NCBI RefSeq assembly: GCF_024199905.1
Contig: NZ_JANAFB010000012.1
Coordinates: 1-64,000, forward strand
Reading direction: 5' to 3'
Source: Rothia santali
Lineage (GTDB): Bacteria > Actinomycetota > Actinomycetes > Actinomycetales > Micrococcaceae
Length of the DNA: 64,000 nucleotides
Both the position numbers and the translations under genes were made by a program. Every line of letters begins with the position of its first letter. Position 1 is the first letter of the stretch. The notes below the pieces were generated by a model that saw nothing but the letters and a program-made list of their open reading frames with translations, searched no databases and had not been told where the DNA came from. Below are positions 49,515-57,703 of this stretch, in pieces.

Positions 49515-50042
49515 ATGCTGAACCGCAGCCCCTACGCAGATCTTCCCGACCTCCCCGAGTTCACCCTGACCTCCGAGGACGTCCGCGACGGCGAGCCCCT
49601 CGCCCTGCCGCACGCCTCGGCCGCCATGGGCATCGAGGGCGGCGAGGACCTCGCCCCGCAGCTCTCCTGGTCCGGGGCGCCCGAGGGCACCAAGTCCTAC
49701 GTGGTGACCTGCTTCGACCCGGACGCCCCGACGCCGTCCGGCTTCTGGCACACGTGCGTGTCCAACGTCCCGGCCTCGGTCACCGAGCTGCCCACCGGGT
49801 GGGCCTCCGGGGAGATCGGGGGCGCGGTGAGGCACCTCAACGACGGCGGCACCCGCGCGTTCACCGGCGCCGCGCCGCCCCCCGGGCACGGCGCGCACCG
49901 CTACATCTTCTGCGTCACCGCGGTGGACGTGGAGGAGCTGGAGGTCGACGAGGACGCGAGCCCCGCCGTCGTGAACTTCAACCTGTTCTTCCACGGGCTG
50001 GGCCGGGCCTTCCTGACGCCCACCTACGGGGTCTCCGCATGA
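49515..50042 (+). CDS. YbhB/YbcL-family PEBP-like protein
   Basis: A 175-residue PEBP-fold protein. LSWSGAPEGTKSYVVTCFDPDAPTPSGFWH contains the DPDAP ligand-loop, and HRYIFCVTAVDVE completes the fold. The biochemical role of bacterial PEBP proteins is unclear. The GAGAGGCGACC Shine-Dalgarno precedes the ATG, and its stop overlaps the HAD gene as ATGA. Confidence 0.85.
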   Translation: MLNRSPYADLPDLPEFTLTSEDVRDGEPLALPHASAAMGIEGGEDLAPQLSWSGAPEGTKSYVVTCFDPDAPTPSGFWHTCVSNVPASVTELPTGWASGEIGGAVRHLNDGGTRAFTGAAPPPGHGAHRYIFCVTAVDVEELEVDEDASPAVVNFNLFFHGLGRAFLTPTYGVSA

Positions 50043-50890
50043 TCAAGCTGATCGCCACGGACATGGACGGGACCGTGCTGGGCCCGGACTTCCGGTTCCG
50101 TCCGCGCACGCTGGAGGCGATCGCGGCCGCCCAGGAGGCGGGGATCGAGATCGTCTTCGTGACCGGCCGCCCGCACCGCTGGCTGGACCCGCTGTGGGAC
50201 CAGCTGAAGTACGACTCGGTGGCCATCTGCTCCAACGGCGCCGTGGTCTACGACCTCGCCCGCGACGAGGTGCTCGAGTCCGAGCTGGTGGACGGCGAGG
50301 TGGTCCTGGACCTGATGGGCCGCCTGCGCCGTCGCCTGCCCCGCGCCAAGTTCTGCGCGGAGACCCTGGAGGCGGTGCTGGAGGAGGAGAACTGGGGGCG
50401 GACCAACCTGGTCGAGACCGGCGACGTCGAGGTGGGGCCCATCGAATCCCGCCTGGACCCCTCCACCGGCGTCATCAAGCTCCTCGTCAAGGACGAGTCG
50501 ATGCAGCCGCGCGAGCTCTACGAGGAGGTCCTGGACGAGGCCGGTGACGCGGTCTCGGTGACCCACGCGCTGGCCAACCTGCCGCTGGCGGAGATCGGGC
50601 AGCCGGGGCTGTCCAAGGGCCGCACGCTGGCCCGCTGGTGCGCCGAGCGCGGCATCACCGCGGACCAGGTGGCGGCCTTCGGCGACATGCCCAACGACAC
50701 CGAGATGCTGCGCTGGGCCACCCACGGCTACGCGATGGGCGGCGGCTGGCCCGAGGTCATCGAGGCGGTGGGCCGGACCTGCCCGCCCTTCGAGGAGGAC
50801 GGCGTGGCCCAGACGATCGAGCGGCTGATCGCCGAGCAGTCGGGCCAGGCCGCGCCGACCGGGTCGCCCACGGCGACCGAGCGGGCCTAG
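50039..50890 (+). CDS. HAD-superfamily hydrolase, Cof type
   Basis: A 283-residue phosphatase. The first motif IKLIATDMDGTVLG supplies the nucleophile aspartate, and VAAFGDMPNDTEMLRWA is the metal-binding fourth motif. Cof-type enzymes dephosphorylate sugar phosphates or FMN/PLP. The substrate is unknown. The ATG at 50039 overlaps the PEBP stop. A much longer open frame upstream is a shadow. Confidence 0.87.
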   Translation: MIKLIATDMDGTVLGPDFRFRPRTLEAIAAAQEAGIEIVFVTGRPHRWLDPLWDQLKYDSVAICSNGAVVYDLARDEVLESELVDGEVVLDLMGRLRRRLPRAKFCAETLEAVLEEENWGRTNLVETGDVEVGPIESRLDPSTGVIKLLVKDESMQPRELYEEVLDEAGDAVSVTHALANLPLAEIGQPGLSKGRTLARWCAERGITADQVAAFGDMPNDTEMLRWATHGYAMGGGWPEVIEAVGRTCPPFEEDGVAQTIERLIAEQSGQAAPTGSPTATERA

Positions 50891-50893
50891 GCG

Positions 50894-51772
50894 GTGGGCG
50901 GAGTGAGTGACCGGGACGGGCAGGAGCGCCCCTCGGGCGACGGCCCTCGCCCCGAGATCCTGGCCCACCGCGGCTTCGCCCCCGAGGGCGCGGAGAACAC
51001 CCTGGAGGCCTTCCGCGCCGCCGCCGAGCTGGGCGTCCGCTGGATCGAGACGGACGTCAACACCACCGCCGACGGCGTCCCCGTCCTCATCCACGACCCC
51101 TCCCTGGAGCGCGTGACAGGCGTCCCCGACGACGTCGCGGCCGTCACCGCCGAGCGCCTCGAGGAGGTGCGCCTCCCGGGCGGCGAACACGTCCCCACCC
51201 TGGCCCGCGCGCTCGCCGAGTTCCCCGAGCTGCGCTTCAACATCGACATCAAGGACGAGGGCGCGGTCGCCCGGATCCCGGGGGTCGTCCGGGCCGCGGG
51301 GGCGGAGGGCCGGATCCGCCTGGCCTCGTTCTCCGAGTCCCGACGACGCCGCGTCCAGCGCGCCCTGGAGGCCGACGGCGTCCGCGTCCTCGCCAGCCCC
51401 GGATACGGCGGGATCTTCGCCTTCTGGCTCGTCACGCAGCTGACCGGGGCGAGGGGCGCGGCCGTCGTCTGGCCCCGCGTGGCACGGCTCCTGCGCCGCT
51501 GGATCGCGCCCTTCGACGCGCTGCAGGTCCCCGCCTCGCACCGTCTGGGCCCGATCACGGTGCACATGGCCACCCCACGCCTGGTCGCCGCGGCGCACGC
51601 GTGCGGCTACCGCGTCGAGTTCTGGACGGTGAACTCCCGGGAGGAGATGCGCCGCCTGGCGGCCCTCGGCGCCGACGGCCTCATCACCGACCGCTGCGAC
51701 CTCGCGGTCGCGGAGTTCCCACCAGCCCCCGACGCCGACACAGACGCCGACGCCGAGCGCCCCGGCCGCTGA
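50894..51772 (+). CDS. Glycerophosphodiester phosphodiesterase
   Basis: A 292-residue GDPD. EILAHRGFAPEGAENTLEAF and RWIETDVNTTADGVPVLIHDPSL carry the catalytic histidines and the metal-binding Glu/Asp. It hydrolyses glycerophosphodiesters to glycerol-3-phosphate and an alcohol. No signal peptide is seen, so it is probably cytoplasmic. The GTG at 50894 or a GTG three codons later could be used. It follows the HAD gene by three bases and is probably co-transcribed. Confidence 0.87.
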   Translation: MGGVSDRDGQERPSGDGPRPEILAHRGFAPEGAENTLEAFRAAAELGVRWIETDVNTTADGVPVLIHDPSLERVTGVPDDVAAVTAERLEEVRLPGGEHVPTLARALAEFPELRFNIDIKDEGAVARIPGVVRAAGAEGRIRLASFSESRRRRVQRALEADGVRVLASPGYGGIFAFWLVTQLTGARGAAVVWPRVARLLRRWIAPFDALQVPASHRLGPITVHMATPRLVAAAHACGYRVEFWTVNSREEMRRLAALGADGLITDRCDLAVAEFPPAPDADTDADAERPGR

Positions 51773-51988
51773 GCGGGCTCGGCGGGCGGCCCCCGCGCTT
51801 AGACTCCCGATTCCGCGGATCGGCCCACTCGGACGGTGCGGTCCGCACGGATGGTGCGGGTTTCACGGACGGTGGCCCACGGAAGCCGTGATTCGCGCCC
51901 CGGCCTCCGGCCGGGACACCCCGGCCGACCTGCGCACCGTACAGAAGGGCGATGCAGCGGTAGAAACCGATCGGCCGCTATATGTGCT

Positions 51989-52030
51989 GCCGCCTACTAG
52001 CGATTTTCGGAGCTATCTTTCCGATGACCA
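51989..52030 (+). repeat. Repeat element, copy A
   Basis: The conserved core, read forward, is CTAGCGATTTTCGGAGCT followed by TCTTTCCGATGACC. It is in the same orientation as a short frame starting at 51982 that would read M-C-C-R-L-L-A-I-F-G-A. The copy is inverted relative to copies B and C. Confidence 0.65.
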
Positions 52031-52151
52031 CGCGGTCAAATCATCGGGAATCCGGAAAAGCGGGTGATCTGAGAGCTGGAACATGGGGGAGCGTAGAACT
52101 GGATAACCGGGGAATTGGGGAACCGGCTGCCCAGAGTGAATATCCCGGACC

Positions 52152-52193
52152 GCACGACCATCGGATGGAAAGCTCCGAGAATCGCTAGTACCG
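52152..52193 (-). repeat. Repeat element, copy B
   Basis: Read on the minus strand it begins ACTAGCGATTCTCGGAGC and is 34 of 42 bases identical to copy A. It is therefore an inverted repeat of A with about 120 bases between them. A short minus-strand frame begins M-G-I-S-V-L-A-I-L-G-A after a GAGGG Shine-Dalgarno. Confidence 0.65.
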
Positions 52194-52287
52194 AGATGCC
52201 CATGGCGTGCCCTCGCACCGCGGCGAAAAGCGGCGGCGAAGGACGGTGCCCGTCAAGACGACGATTGTGGCCGAGCACCCGGGACTC

Positions 52288-52324
52288 GGCGATGATCGGA
52301 ACCAAACCTCCGAAAATCGCCAGT
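52288..52324 (-). repeat. Repeat element, copy C
   Basis: Read on the minus strand it contains CTGGCGATTTTCGGAGGT and a following TTCCGATCATC, more diverged than A and B but clearly the same element. It is in direct orientation with B. A minus-strand frame here reads H-E-L-A-I-F-G-G-L-V-P-I. Confidence 0.6.
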
Positions 52325-52499
52325 TCATGAACACCTCTCATGAGCTGCCGGCCAACCGCCCTCCGCATCACGGTAGGCGGCCCACACGCCGCGTCGTTCT
52401 CAGCTCGCCGACGGCGTCGCGCCCTCGCCGCCCACCTCGGCAGCACTGAATCGTCGCCCGGCCGCAGCCGACGGCCCGGCCGCCCCGGGCCCACCGGGC

Positions 52500-53891
52500 T
52501 CACCCGAGCGGCGAGGGGTCCCGCGTCGCGTCCGGTTCCAGCGGGTCCGAGCCGACCGATCCGCGTCGTCGGGCGATGAACGCCATCAGGTGGTACACCA
52601 CCAGGGTGGCGCCGGTCCCCAGTGCGATGCCGGCGAACTGCAGGCCGCCCAGGTCCCACGTGTAGTCGGCGATGCCCACGATCAGGGCGACGGCCGCCGT
52701 CGTGAGGTTGACCTGGTTGGAGAAGTCCACGCGGTTCTGCACCCAGATGCGGATGCCCAGCATGCCGATCATGCCGTACAGGACCGTGGCGGCCCCGCCC
52801 AGCACGCCCGCGGGGACGGTGGCGACGGCCGCGCCGAAGACCGGCATCACCGACAGCAGCAGGGCCACCACCGCCGCGACCCAGTAGGCAGCGGTCGAGT
52901 ACACCTTGGTCGCGGCCATGACGCCGATGTTCTCGGCGTAGGTCGTGGTGCCCGAGCCGCCGCCGGAGCCCGCCACGGTGGTCGCCAGGCCGTCGGCCAT
53001 GATGGCACGGCCGGCGTACCGGTCCAGGTCGCGGCCCGTCATGAGCGCCACCGACTTCACGTGCCCGATGTTCTCGGCCACCAGCACCAGCACCACCGGG
53101 ACGAACAGGCCCACCACGGCCAGGTGGAACTCGGGGGCGTGGAACTGGGGCAGCCCGAACAGCCCCTCGCTCTCCCAGGTCGTGCGGATGGTCGAGAAGT
53201 CGATCTCCCCGCGGACGACGGCGGTCAGGTAGCCGACGACCACCCCGACCAGGATCGACAGGCGCCCCAGCAGCCCGCGGAACAGCACCGAGACCAGCAC
53301 GATCGAGCCGAGGGTCACCAGCGCGGTGACCGGGGCGGCCATGAAGTTGTCCTTGGCCGACGGCGCCAGGTTGAAGCCGATCAGCGCCACGATGCTCCCC
53401 GTGACCAGCGGCGGCATGAGCCGCTGCAGCCAGCCGGTCCCGGCCCACTGCACGATCAGGCCGATCAGGAACAGCGCGAGCCCCGCCATGACGACGCCGC
53501 CCAGCGCCCCGCCCGGCCCGTACTGGTTGGTGGCCGCGCCGATGGGCGCGATGAACGCGAAGGAGGAGCCCAGGTAGGAGGGCACCCGCCCGGCAGTGAT
53601 GAGCAGGAACAGCGCCGTGCCCAGGCCGGAGAAGAACAGCGTGGTGGCCGGCGGGAAGCCGGTGATGAGGGGGACCAGGAAGGTCGCGCCGAACATGGCG
53701 ACCACGTGCTGGGCGCCGATGCTGACCGTGCGCCCCCAGGAGAGCCGCTCGTCGGGGGCGACGACGCTGCCGGGCGGGACGGAGCGCCCGTCGCCGTGCA
53801 GCCGCCACGCGAGGCCGAGCCGACGCGCCGTCGACTCCCGGTCTCGGGGCGGGGCGCCGTTCTCGGACGGGGGCGGGGCGGTGGGGCTCAC
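52500..53891 (-). CDS. NCS2-family nucleobase:cation symporter (uracil/xanthine permease-like)
   Basis: A 463-residue, roughly 14-segment permease. It has GAQHVVAMFGATFLVPLITGF near the start and the conserved VLVAENIGHVKSVALMTGRD block, then FDLGGLQFAGIALG-like C-terminal helices. It takes up uracil or a purine with a cation. The GTG at 53891 has GAGGAG six bases upstream. Residues before the first helix are disordered. The C-terminal residues are low complexity. Confidence 0.85.
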   Translation of the reverse strand: MSPTAPPPSENGAPPRDRESTARRLGLAWRLHGDGRSVPPGSVVAPDERLSWGRTVSIGAQHVVAMFGATFLVPLITGFPPATTLFFSGLGTALFLLITAGRVPSYLGSSFAFIAPIGAATNQYGPGGALGGVVMAGLALFLIGLIVQWAGTGWLQRLMPPLVTGSIVALIGFNLAPSAKDNFMAAPVTALVTLGSIVLVSVLFRGLLGRLSILVGVVVGYLTAVVRGEIDFSTIRTTWESEGLFGLPQFHAPEFHLAVVGLFVPVVLVLVAENIGHVKSVALMTGRDLDRYAGRAIMADGLATTVAGSGGGSGTTTYAENIGVMAATKVYSTAAYWVAAVVALLLSVMPVFGAAVATVPAGVLGGAATVLYGMIGMLGIRIWVQNRVDFSNQVNLTTAAVALIVGIADYTWDLGGLQFAGIALGTGATLVVYHLMAFIARRRGSVGSDPLEPDATRDPSPLG

Positions 53892-54043
53892 GGGCACTCC
53901 TCGGTGGGGCGGGGGCGTGCGCGGGACCGAGCGGGCCGACGCGCGGGCGGCGTCGTCCCCGGGCGGCGCTCGCCGGGATGGCCCGCTGCCGGGCCTCGTC
54001 GATTGTACGCACCGACGACGCCCGCCCGCGACGCCCGCCTGGT

Positions 54044-56038
54044 TCACCGCTCGGCGGGCGCGTCCCGGCGTTCCAGGCCGGAGGAGACCCTGCGGATCCA
54101 CCGGTAGAGCGCCGCGATGACGGCGAGGAACACGACGATGCCGATCCACTGCGCGACCGTCGCGAAGCCCTCGCCCACCACGGCGAGCGGCTCGTCCTGC
54201 CCGGTGGCCGCCACGATCGCGGCGAAGACCACGCCCCACAGGCTCTCGCCCACGATCAGCCCGGTCGCCAGGAGCGTGCCCATCCGCTGCGCGCGCTCCG
54301 GGTTGCGGCGCCCGGCGGCCCAGCGGTTGTAGAACAGGCCGATGAACGCGCCGATGGGGATGATGAGCGTGACCGAGATCGGCAGGTACATGCCCATCCC
54401 GACGCCGAGCGCCGGCAGGCTGGCCCGCCGGGTGGTCTTGCGCAGCACCTCGTCGATCGCGATGACGACGACGCCGATCAGCGCCCCGAGCCCGATGAGC
54501 CCCCAGTCCAGCGACCCGCCGAAGATCCCGTCGATCACCGAGGAGATCAGCGAGGCCTGCGGCGCCGCGAGCGCCTCCGGGCCGGCGTTGGGCGCCCCGA
54601 CGAACCCGAAGCCGGTGTTCATCAGCTGCAGCACCGGCGGGATGATGAGCGAGCCGAAGACGACGCCGATGACCAGCGCCACCTGCTGCTTCCACGGCGT
54701 CGCCCCCACCAGCTGACCGGTCTTGAGGTCCTGGAGGTTGTCGTTGGAGATCGTCGCGACGCTGAACACCACCGCCGCGGTGAACAGCGCGTAGGCCACC
54801 AGGGCCGAGGACTGCGAGTCGTCGGCCTGCCCGCCGAAGATCACGCGCAGGATCAGCGCGACCATGATGGCCACGAGGATGCCGACGCCGGAGATCGGGC
54901 TGTTGGAGGCGCCGATCAGACCCGCCATGTAGCCGCACACCGCGGCCACCGCGAGCCCCACGAGCAGGATGTAGAGCAGGCTGGTCAGGACCAGGCCGAG
55001 CGCGCTCTGGGTCAGCGCGGTCTCGCGGACGAACAGCCAGAGCAGGACCCCGATGGGGAGCATCGACACCAGGATCACGGTGATCACCGTGTTCAGCGGC
55101 AGGTCGCGCTCCACGACGGGGACCTGCTGCCCGACCCTGCGGGCGCGGGTCGAGGCCAGCGAGTCCCGGATGCCGCGGACGATCGGCCCGATGATCTTCA
55201 GCAGCGTCCAGATCGCGGCGATCGCGATGGCGCCGGCCCCGACGAAGCGCACGTCCCCGGAGAAGACCGACTGGACCGTCTCGGAGATGTCCCCGCTCCC
55301 GGGCAGCTGGCCCGAGCTGAAGATCGGCAGCAGCACGCCGTAGGAGATGATCAGCCCGGCGATCATGGCGACGCCGACCGACACGCCCACCAGGTGCCCC
55401 ACGCCGATCAGCGCGAGGGAGAGGCTGCCGCCCACCATGGTCCCGCCCTGTCCGACGCGGAACACGGAGGAGACCGAGCTGGCCGCGAGCTTGAGCGAGC
55501 TGAGCAGCGAGAACCCAGCCGCGGAGAGTGCGCCGAAGAGGATGACCCGCAGGCCGCGCCGGTTCTCCTCGTTGGCCCCGGCCTCCTCGCCCACCTTCAG
55601 GACCTCGGCCGCGGCCACGCCCTCGGGGTAGGGGAGGTCGGACCCGGTGACCAGCGCCCGACGCAGCGGGATCGAGTACATCACGCCCAGGATCCCGCCG
55701 AGCACGCACACCGCGGCGGTGGTCCAGTAGGGGAACCCGCTCCACCAGCCGATGAGCACCAGGCCCGGGAGGACGAAGATGATCGCCGAGAGCGTCCCCG
55801 CCGCCGAGGCGATGGTCTGGACGATGTTGTTCTCGACGATCGAGTGGTGGGCGAACCGCCGCAGGATCGCCATCGAGATGACGGCGGCCGGGATCGACGT
55901 CGCGAAGGTCAGCCCGACCTTCAGGCCCAGGTACACGTTGGCGGCGGTGAAGACCAGGGTGATGATCCCGCCGATGATGATGCCGCGGACGGTGAGTTCC
56001 CGCACCGCCGACCGGGCGGGCGCGCTTGAAGCGGTCAC
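54044..56038 (-). CDS. OPT-family oligopeptide transporter
   Basis: A 664-residue membrane protein with about 14-16 helices. It has VYLGLKVGLTFATSIPAAVISMAILRRF and the AEVLKVGEEAGAN region of bacterial OPT proteins. The family moves peptides, or in other branches metal-chelate complexes. The GTG at 56038 has GAGGGG upstream. It is probably transcribed from the region after the AlbA-like gene's divergent start. Confidence 0.87.
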   Translation of the reverse strand: MTASSAPARSAVRELTVRGIIIGGIITLVFTAANVYLGLKVGLTFATSIPAAVISMAILRRFAHHSIVENNIVQTIASAAGTLSAIIFVLPGLVLIGWWSGFPYWTTAAVCVLGGILGVMYSIPLRRALVTGSDLPYPEGVAAAEVLKVGEEAGANEENRRGLRVILFGALSAAGFSLLSSLKLAASSVSSVFRVGQGGTMVGGSLSLALIGVGHLVGVSVGVAMIAGLIISYGVLLPIFSSGQLPGSGDISETVQSVFSGDVRFVGAGAIAIAAIWTLLKIIGPIVRGIRDSLASTRARRVGQQVPVVERDLPLNTVITVILVSMLPIGVLLWLFVRETALTQSALGLVLTSLLYILLVGLAVAAVCGYMAGLIGASNSPISGVGILVAIMVALILRVIFGGQADDSQSSALVAYALFTAAVVFSVATISNDNLQDLKTGQLVGATPWKQQVALVIGVVFGSLIIPPVLQLMNTGFGFVGAPNAGPEALAAPQASLISSVIDGIFGGSLDWGLIGLGALIGVVVIAIDEVLRKTTRRASLPALGVGMGMYLPISVTLIIPIGAFIGLFYNRWAAGRRNPERAQRMGTLLATGLIVGESLWGVVFAAIVAATGQDEPLAVVGEGFATVAQWIGIVVFLAVIAALYRWIRRVSSGLERRDAPAER

Positions 56039-56352
56039 TGCGATTCCCCTCTCAAGGGCCCGGGCCCTCCGGGGATGCTGGCGGGTCCGGGGTCGGCCAG
56101 GTCCTGGCCGGATCGCGGGGCGGTCGGTCGGCAGGAGCTGGGGCGGTGAAGATGTCGGGCCGTTCGGGAACGACCGGGAGGCCCCCGCGGGCGAGGACCA
56201 TAAGAACTTAGCGAGGCAACTCTAATACCAGAAACGCGCGGTATCACCCATCATCGGGATCCCCGGCGGGCGCGAGGGCCCTCCTCGCCCGCCAATCCGG
56301 GGCACAAATTCTTCATAGTCGCTTCGCGACCCCGTGACTATGAGGCGACTAT
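56039..56352. other. Divergent intergenic region between the OPT and AlbA-like genes
   Basis: No gene is seen. It contains a short hairpin near 56094-56113 and a cluster of GACTATG-type repeats before the AlbA-like start (56314-56375). No clear minus-strand promoter for the OPT gene could be picked. Confidence 0.55.
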
Positions 56353-56375
56353 GTGACTAGCATCATGACTATGAG
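56314..56375. promoter_or_regulatory. GACTATG repeat cluster in front of the AlbA-like gene (possible self-operator)
   Basis: CATAGTCGC (56314-56322) is an inverted copy of GCGACTATG (56345-56353). TGACTATGAG also occurs twice, at 56335-56344 and at 56366-56375, the second overlapping the possible starts. AlbA-type regulators often control themselves, so binding here is plausible. Confidence 0.5.
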
Positions 56376-57620
56376 AAGCACCCGGCAGCTCATTGCCCGC
56401 CTGCGGGCCTCCGGTTCCGAGTCGACGGAGGTCGAGGTCAAGGCGGCCCTCCACGGCTTTCCCAAGTCGGCGCTGGAGACCATGAGCGCCTTCGCCAACG
56501 GCTCCGGCGGCACCATCCTGTTCGGCCTCCGGGACAAGAGCTTCCTGCCCATCCCGGGCTTCAACGCCCAGCGAGTGCACGACGCGGTCTCCAACGCCGT
56601 GCGCTCCAAGCTCACGCCGCACCCCGCCGTCGAGCTCTCGATCGAGGAGTTCGAGGGGCACCGCCTGGTCCGGGCCGACGTCGAGGAGCTGCCCTACTTC
56701 GAGAAGCCCTGCTTCGTCTCCCATAAGGGCGCCTACGGCGGCTCCTACGTCCGGATCGGGGAGGGGGACCACAAGCTCTCCGAGTACGAGGTCTCCCAGC
56801 TGCGGGAGAACGGCATCCAGCCGGAGTACGACCGCGAGACCGTCGAGGGCGGCAGCCAGGAGATCCTGAGCGCGACGTCGGTCAACGCCCTGCTGGAGAA
56901 CGCCGAGTACCGCACCCCCTCCGCGTTCATGGGGGTCGAGCGGCACGTGGCGCTGAAGCGGCTGAACGTCATCGCGGAGCCGTACAAGAACGCCAAGCCC
57001 ACGCTGGCGGGCCTGCTGGCGCTGGGCGTCTACCCGCAGGAGTTCTTCCCGCAGCTGACCATCACCTTCGTCGCGGTCCCGGGGACCTCGCTGGGGGTGC
57101 TGGGGCCGGAGGGCATGGCGTTCACCGACAACCAGTCCTTCAACGGCGGCATCCCCGCCATGATCACCGCGGCGGTCGACGCCGTGCGCCGCAACTCCCA
57201 CCGCGCGGCCGTCATCACCGGCCGCGGCCGCACGGACGTCTTCGACTACCCCGACGTCGCGGTCCGGGAGGCCATCACCAACGCGGTGATGCACCGGGAC
57301 TACAGCCCCTACGCCCGGGGCATCCAGGTGCAGCTGGAGATGTACTCCGACCGCCTCGAGATCCGCAGCCCCGGCGGGCTGTACGGCGGCATCAGGCCCG
57401 AGGAGCTGGGGCGCGCGGCGGTCTCCTCCTCGCGCAACGCGGCCCTGGCCAAGCTCCTGGAGGAGGTGCGGATGCCCCGCACGGGGGCCTCGGTGTGCGA
57501 GAACCGCGGGTCGGGGCTCGCCCGGATGGCCTTCGCGATGGAGCGGGCCGGCAAGGACCCGCCGCAGTTCCGCGCGACGCCGACCTCCGTCACCGTCATC
57601 CTGCGGCGCCTCCCCTCCGT
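56353..57620 (+). CDS. AlbA-type DNA-binding/ATPase-like protein, C-terminus lost at a G/C-only tract
   Basis: Residues 1-125 form an AlbA_2 (Schlafen-like) domain: SESTEVEVKAALHGFPKSALETMSAFANG and FGLRDKSFLPIPGFNAQRV. Residues 250-400 carry a GHKL-type ATPase-like half (EAITNAVMHRDYSPYARG and SSRNAALAKLLEEVRMPRTG). Proteins of this kind act as regulators, often of a linked toxin or membrane protein. Three possible starts lie close together (GTG 56353, ATG 56365, ATG 56371). The usual C-terminal helix-turn-helix is missing because the frame enters a G/C-only stretch at 57621. Its continuation into a glycosidase is probably not natural. Confidence 0.78.
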
Positions 57621-57703
57621 GGCCGCGGCGGGGCCCCCCCCGCCCCCCCGGGGGCCGCCCGGGGGCCGGCCCCCCCAGCCGGGCCCCCGGCGGGCCCCCC
57701 GCC
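57621..57703. other. G/C-only low-complexity tract at the join of two genes
   Basis: The 83 bases contain only one A and no T, with runs of eight C and seven C. They are unlike either flanking gene. Homopolymer-rich, G/C-only text joining two unrelated coding regions suggests an assembly or read artefact, although it might be a real slippage-prone spacer. Confidence 0.75.

Larger units (their letters stand above)
51773..52499. other. Lower-GC intergenic island with three repeated elements
   Basis: This 727-base stretch has no recognised gene. Its left 110 bases hold a short tandem GACGGTG-type repeat. From about 51950 to 52330 the G+C content is plainly lower than the rest of the window and three copies of a 35-42 base element occur (see next entries). 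The right end is the downstream flank of the NCS2 transporter gene. Confidence 0.6.

Noticed and set aside
50194-50547. Arginine-rich frame inside the HAD phosphatase gene
   Set aside because: A composition-driven shadow with no conserved pattern, covered by a clear family gene.
51982-52324. CRISPR array
   Set aside because: Only three copies, mixed orientation and unequal spacing, with no cas gene nearby.
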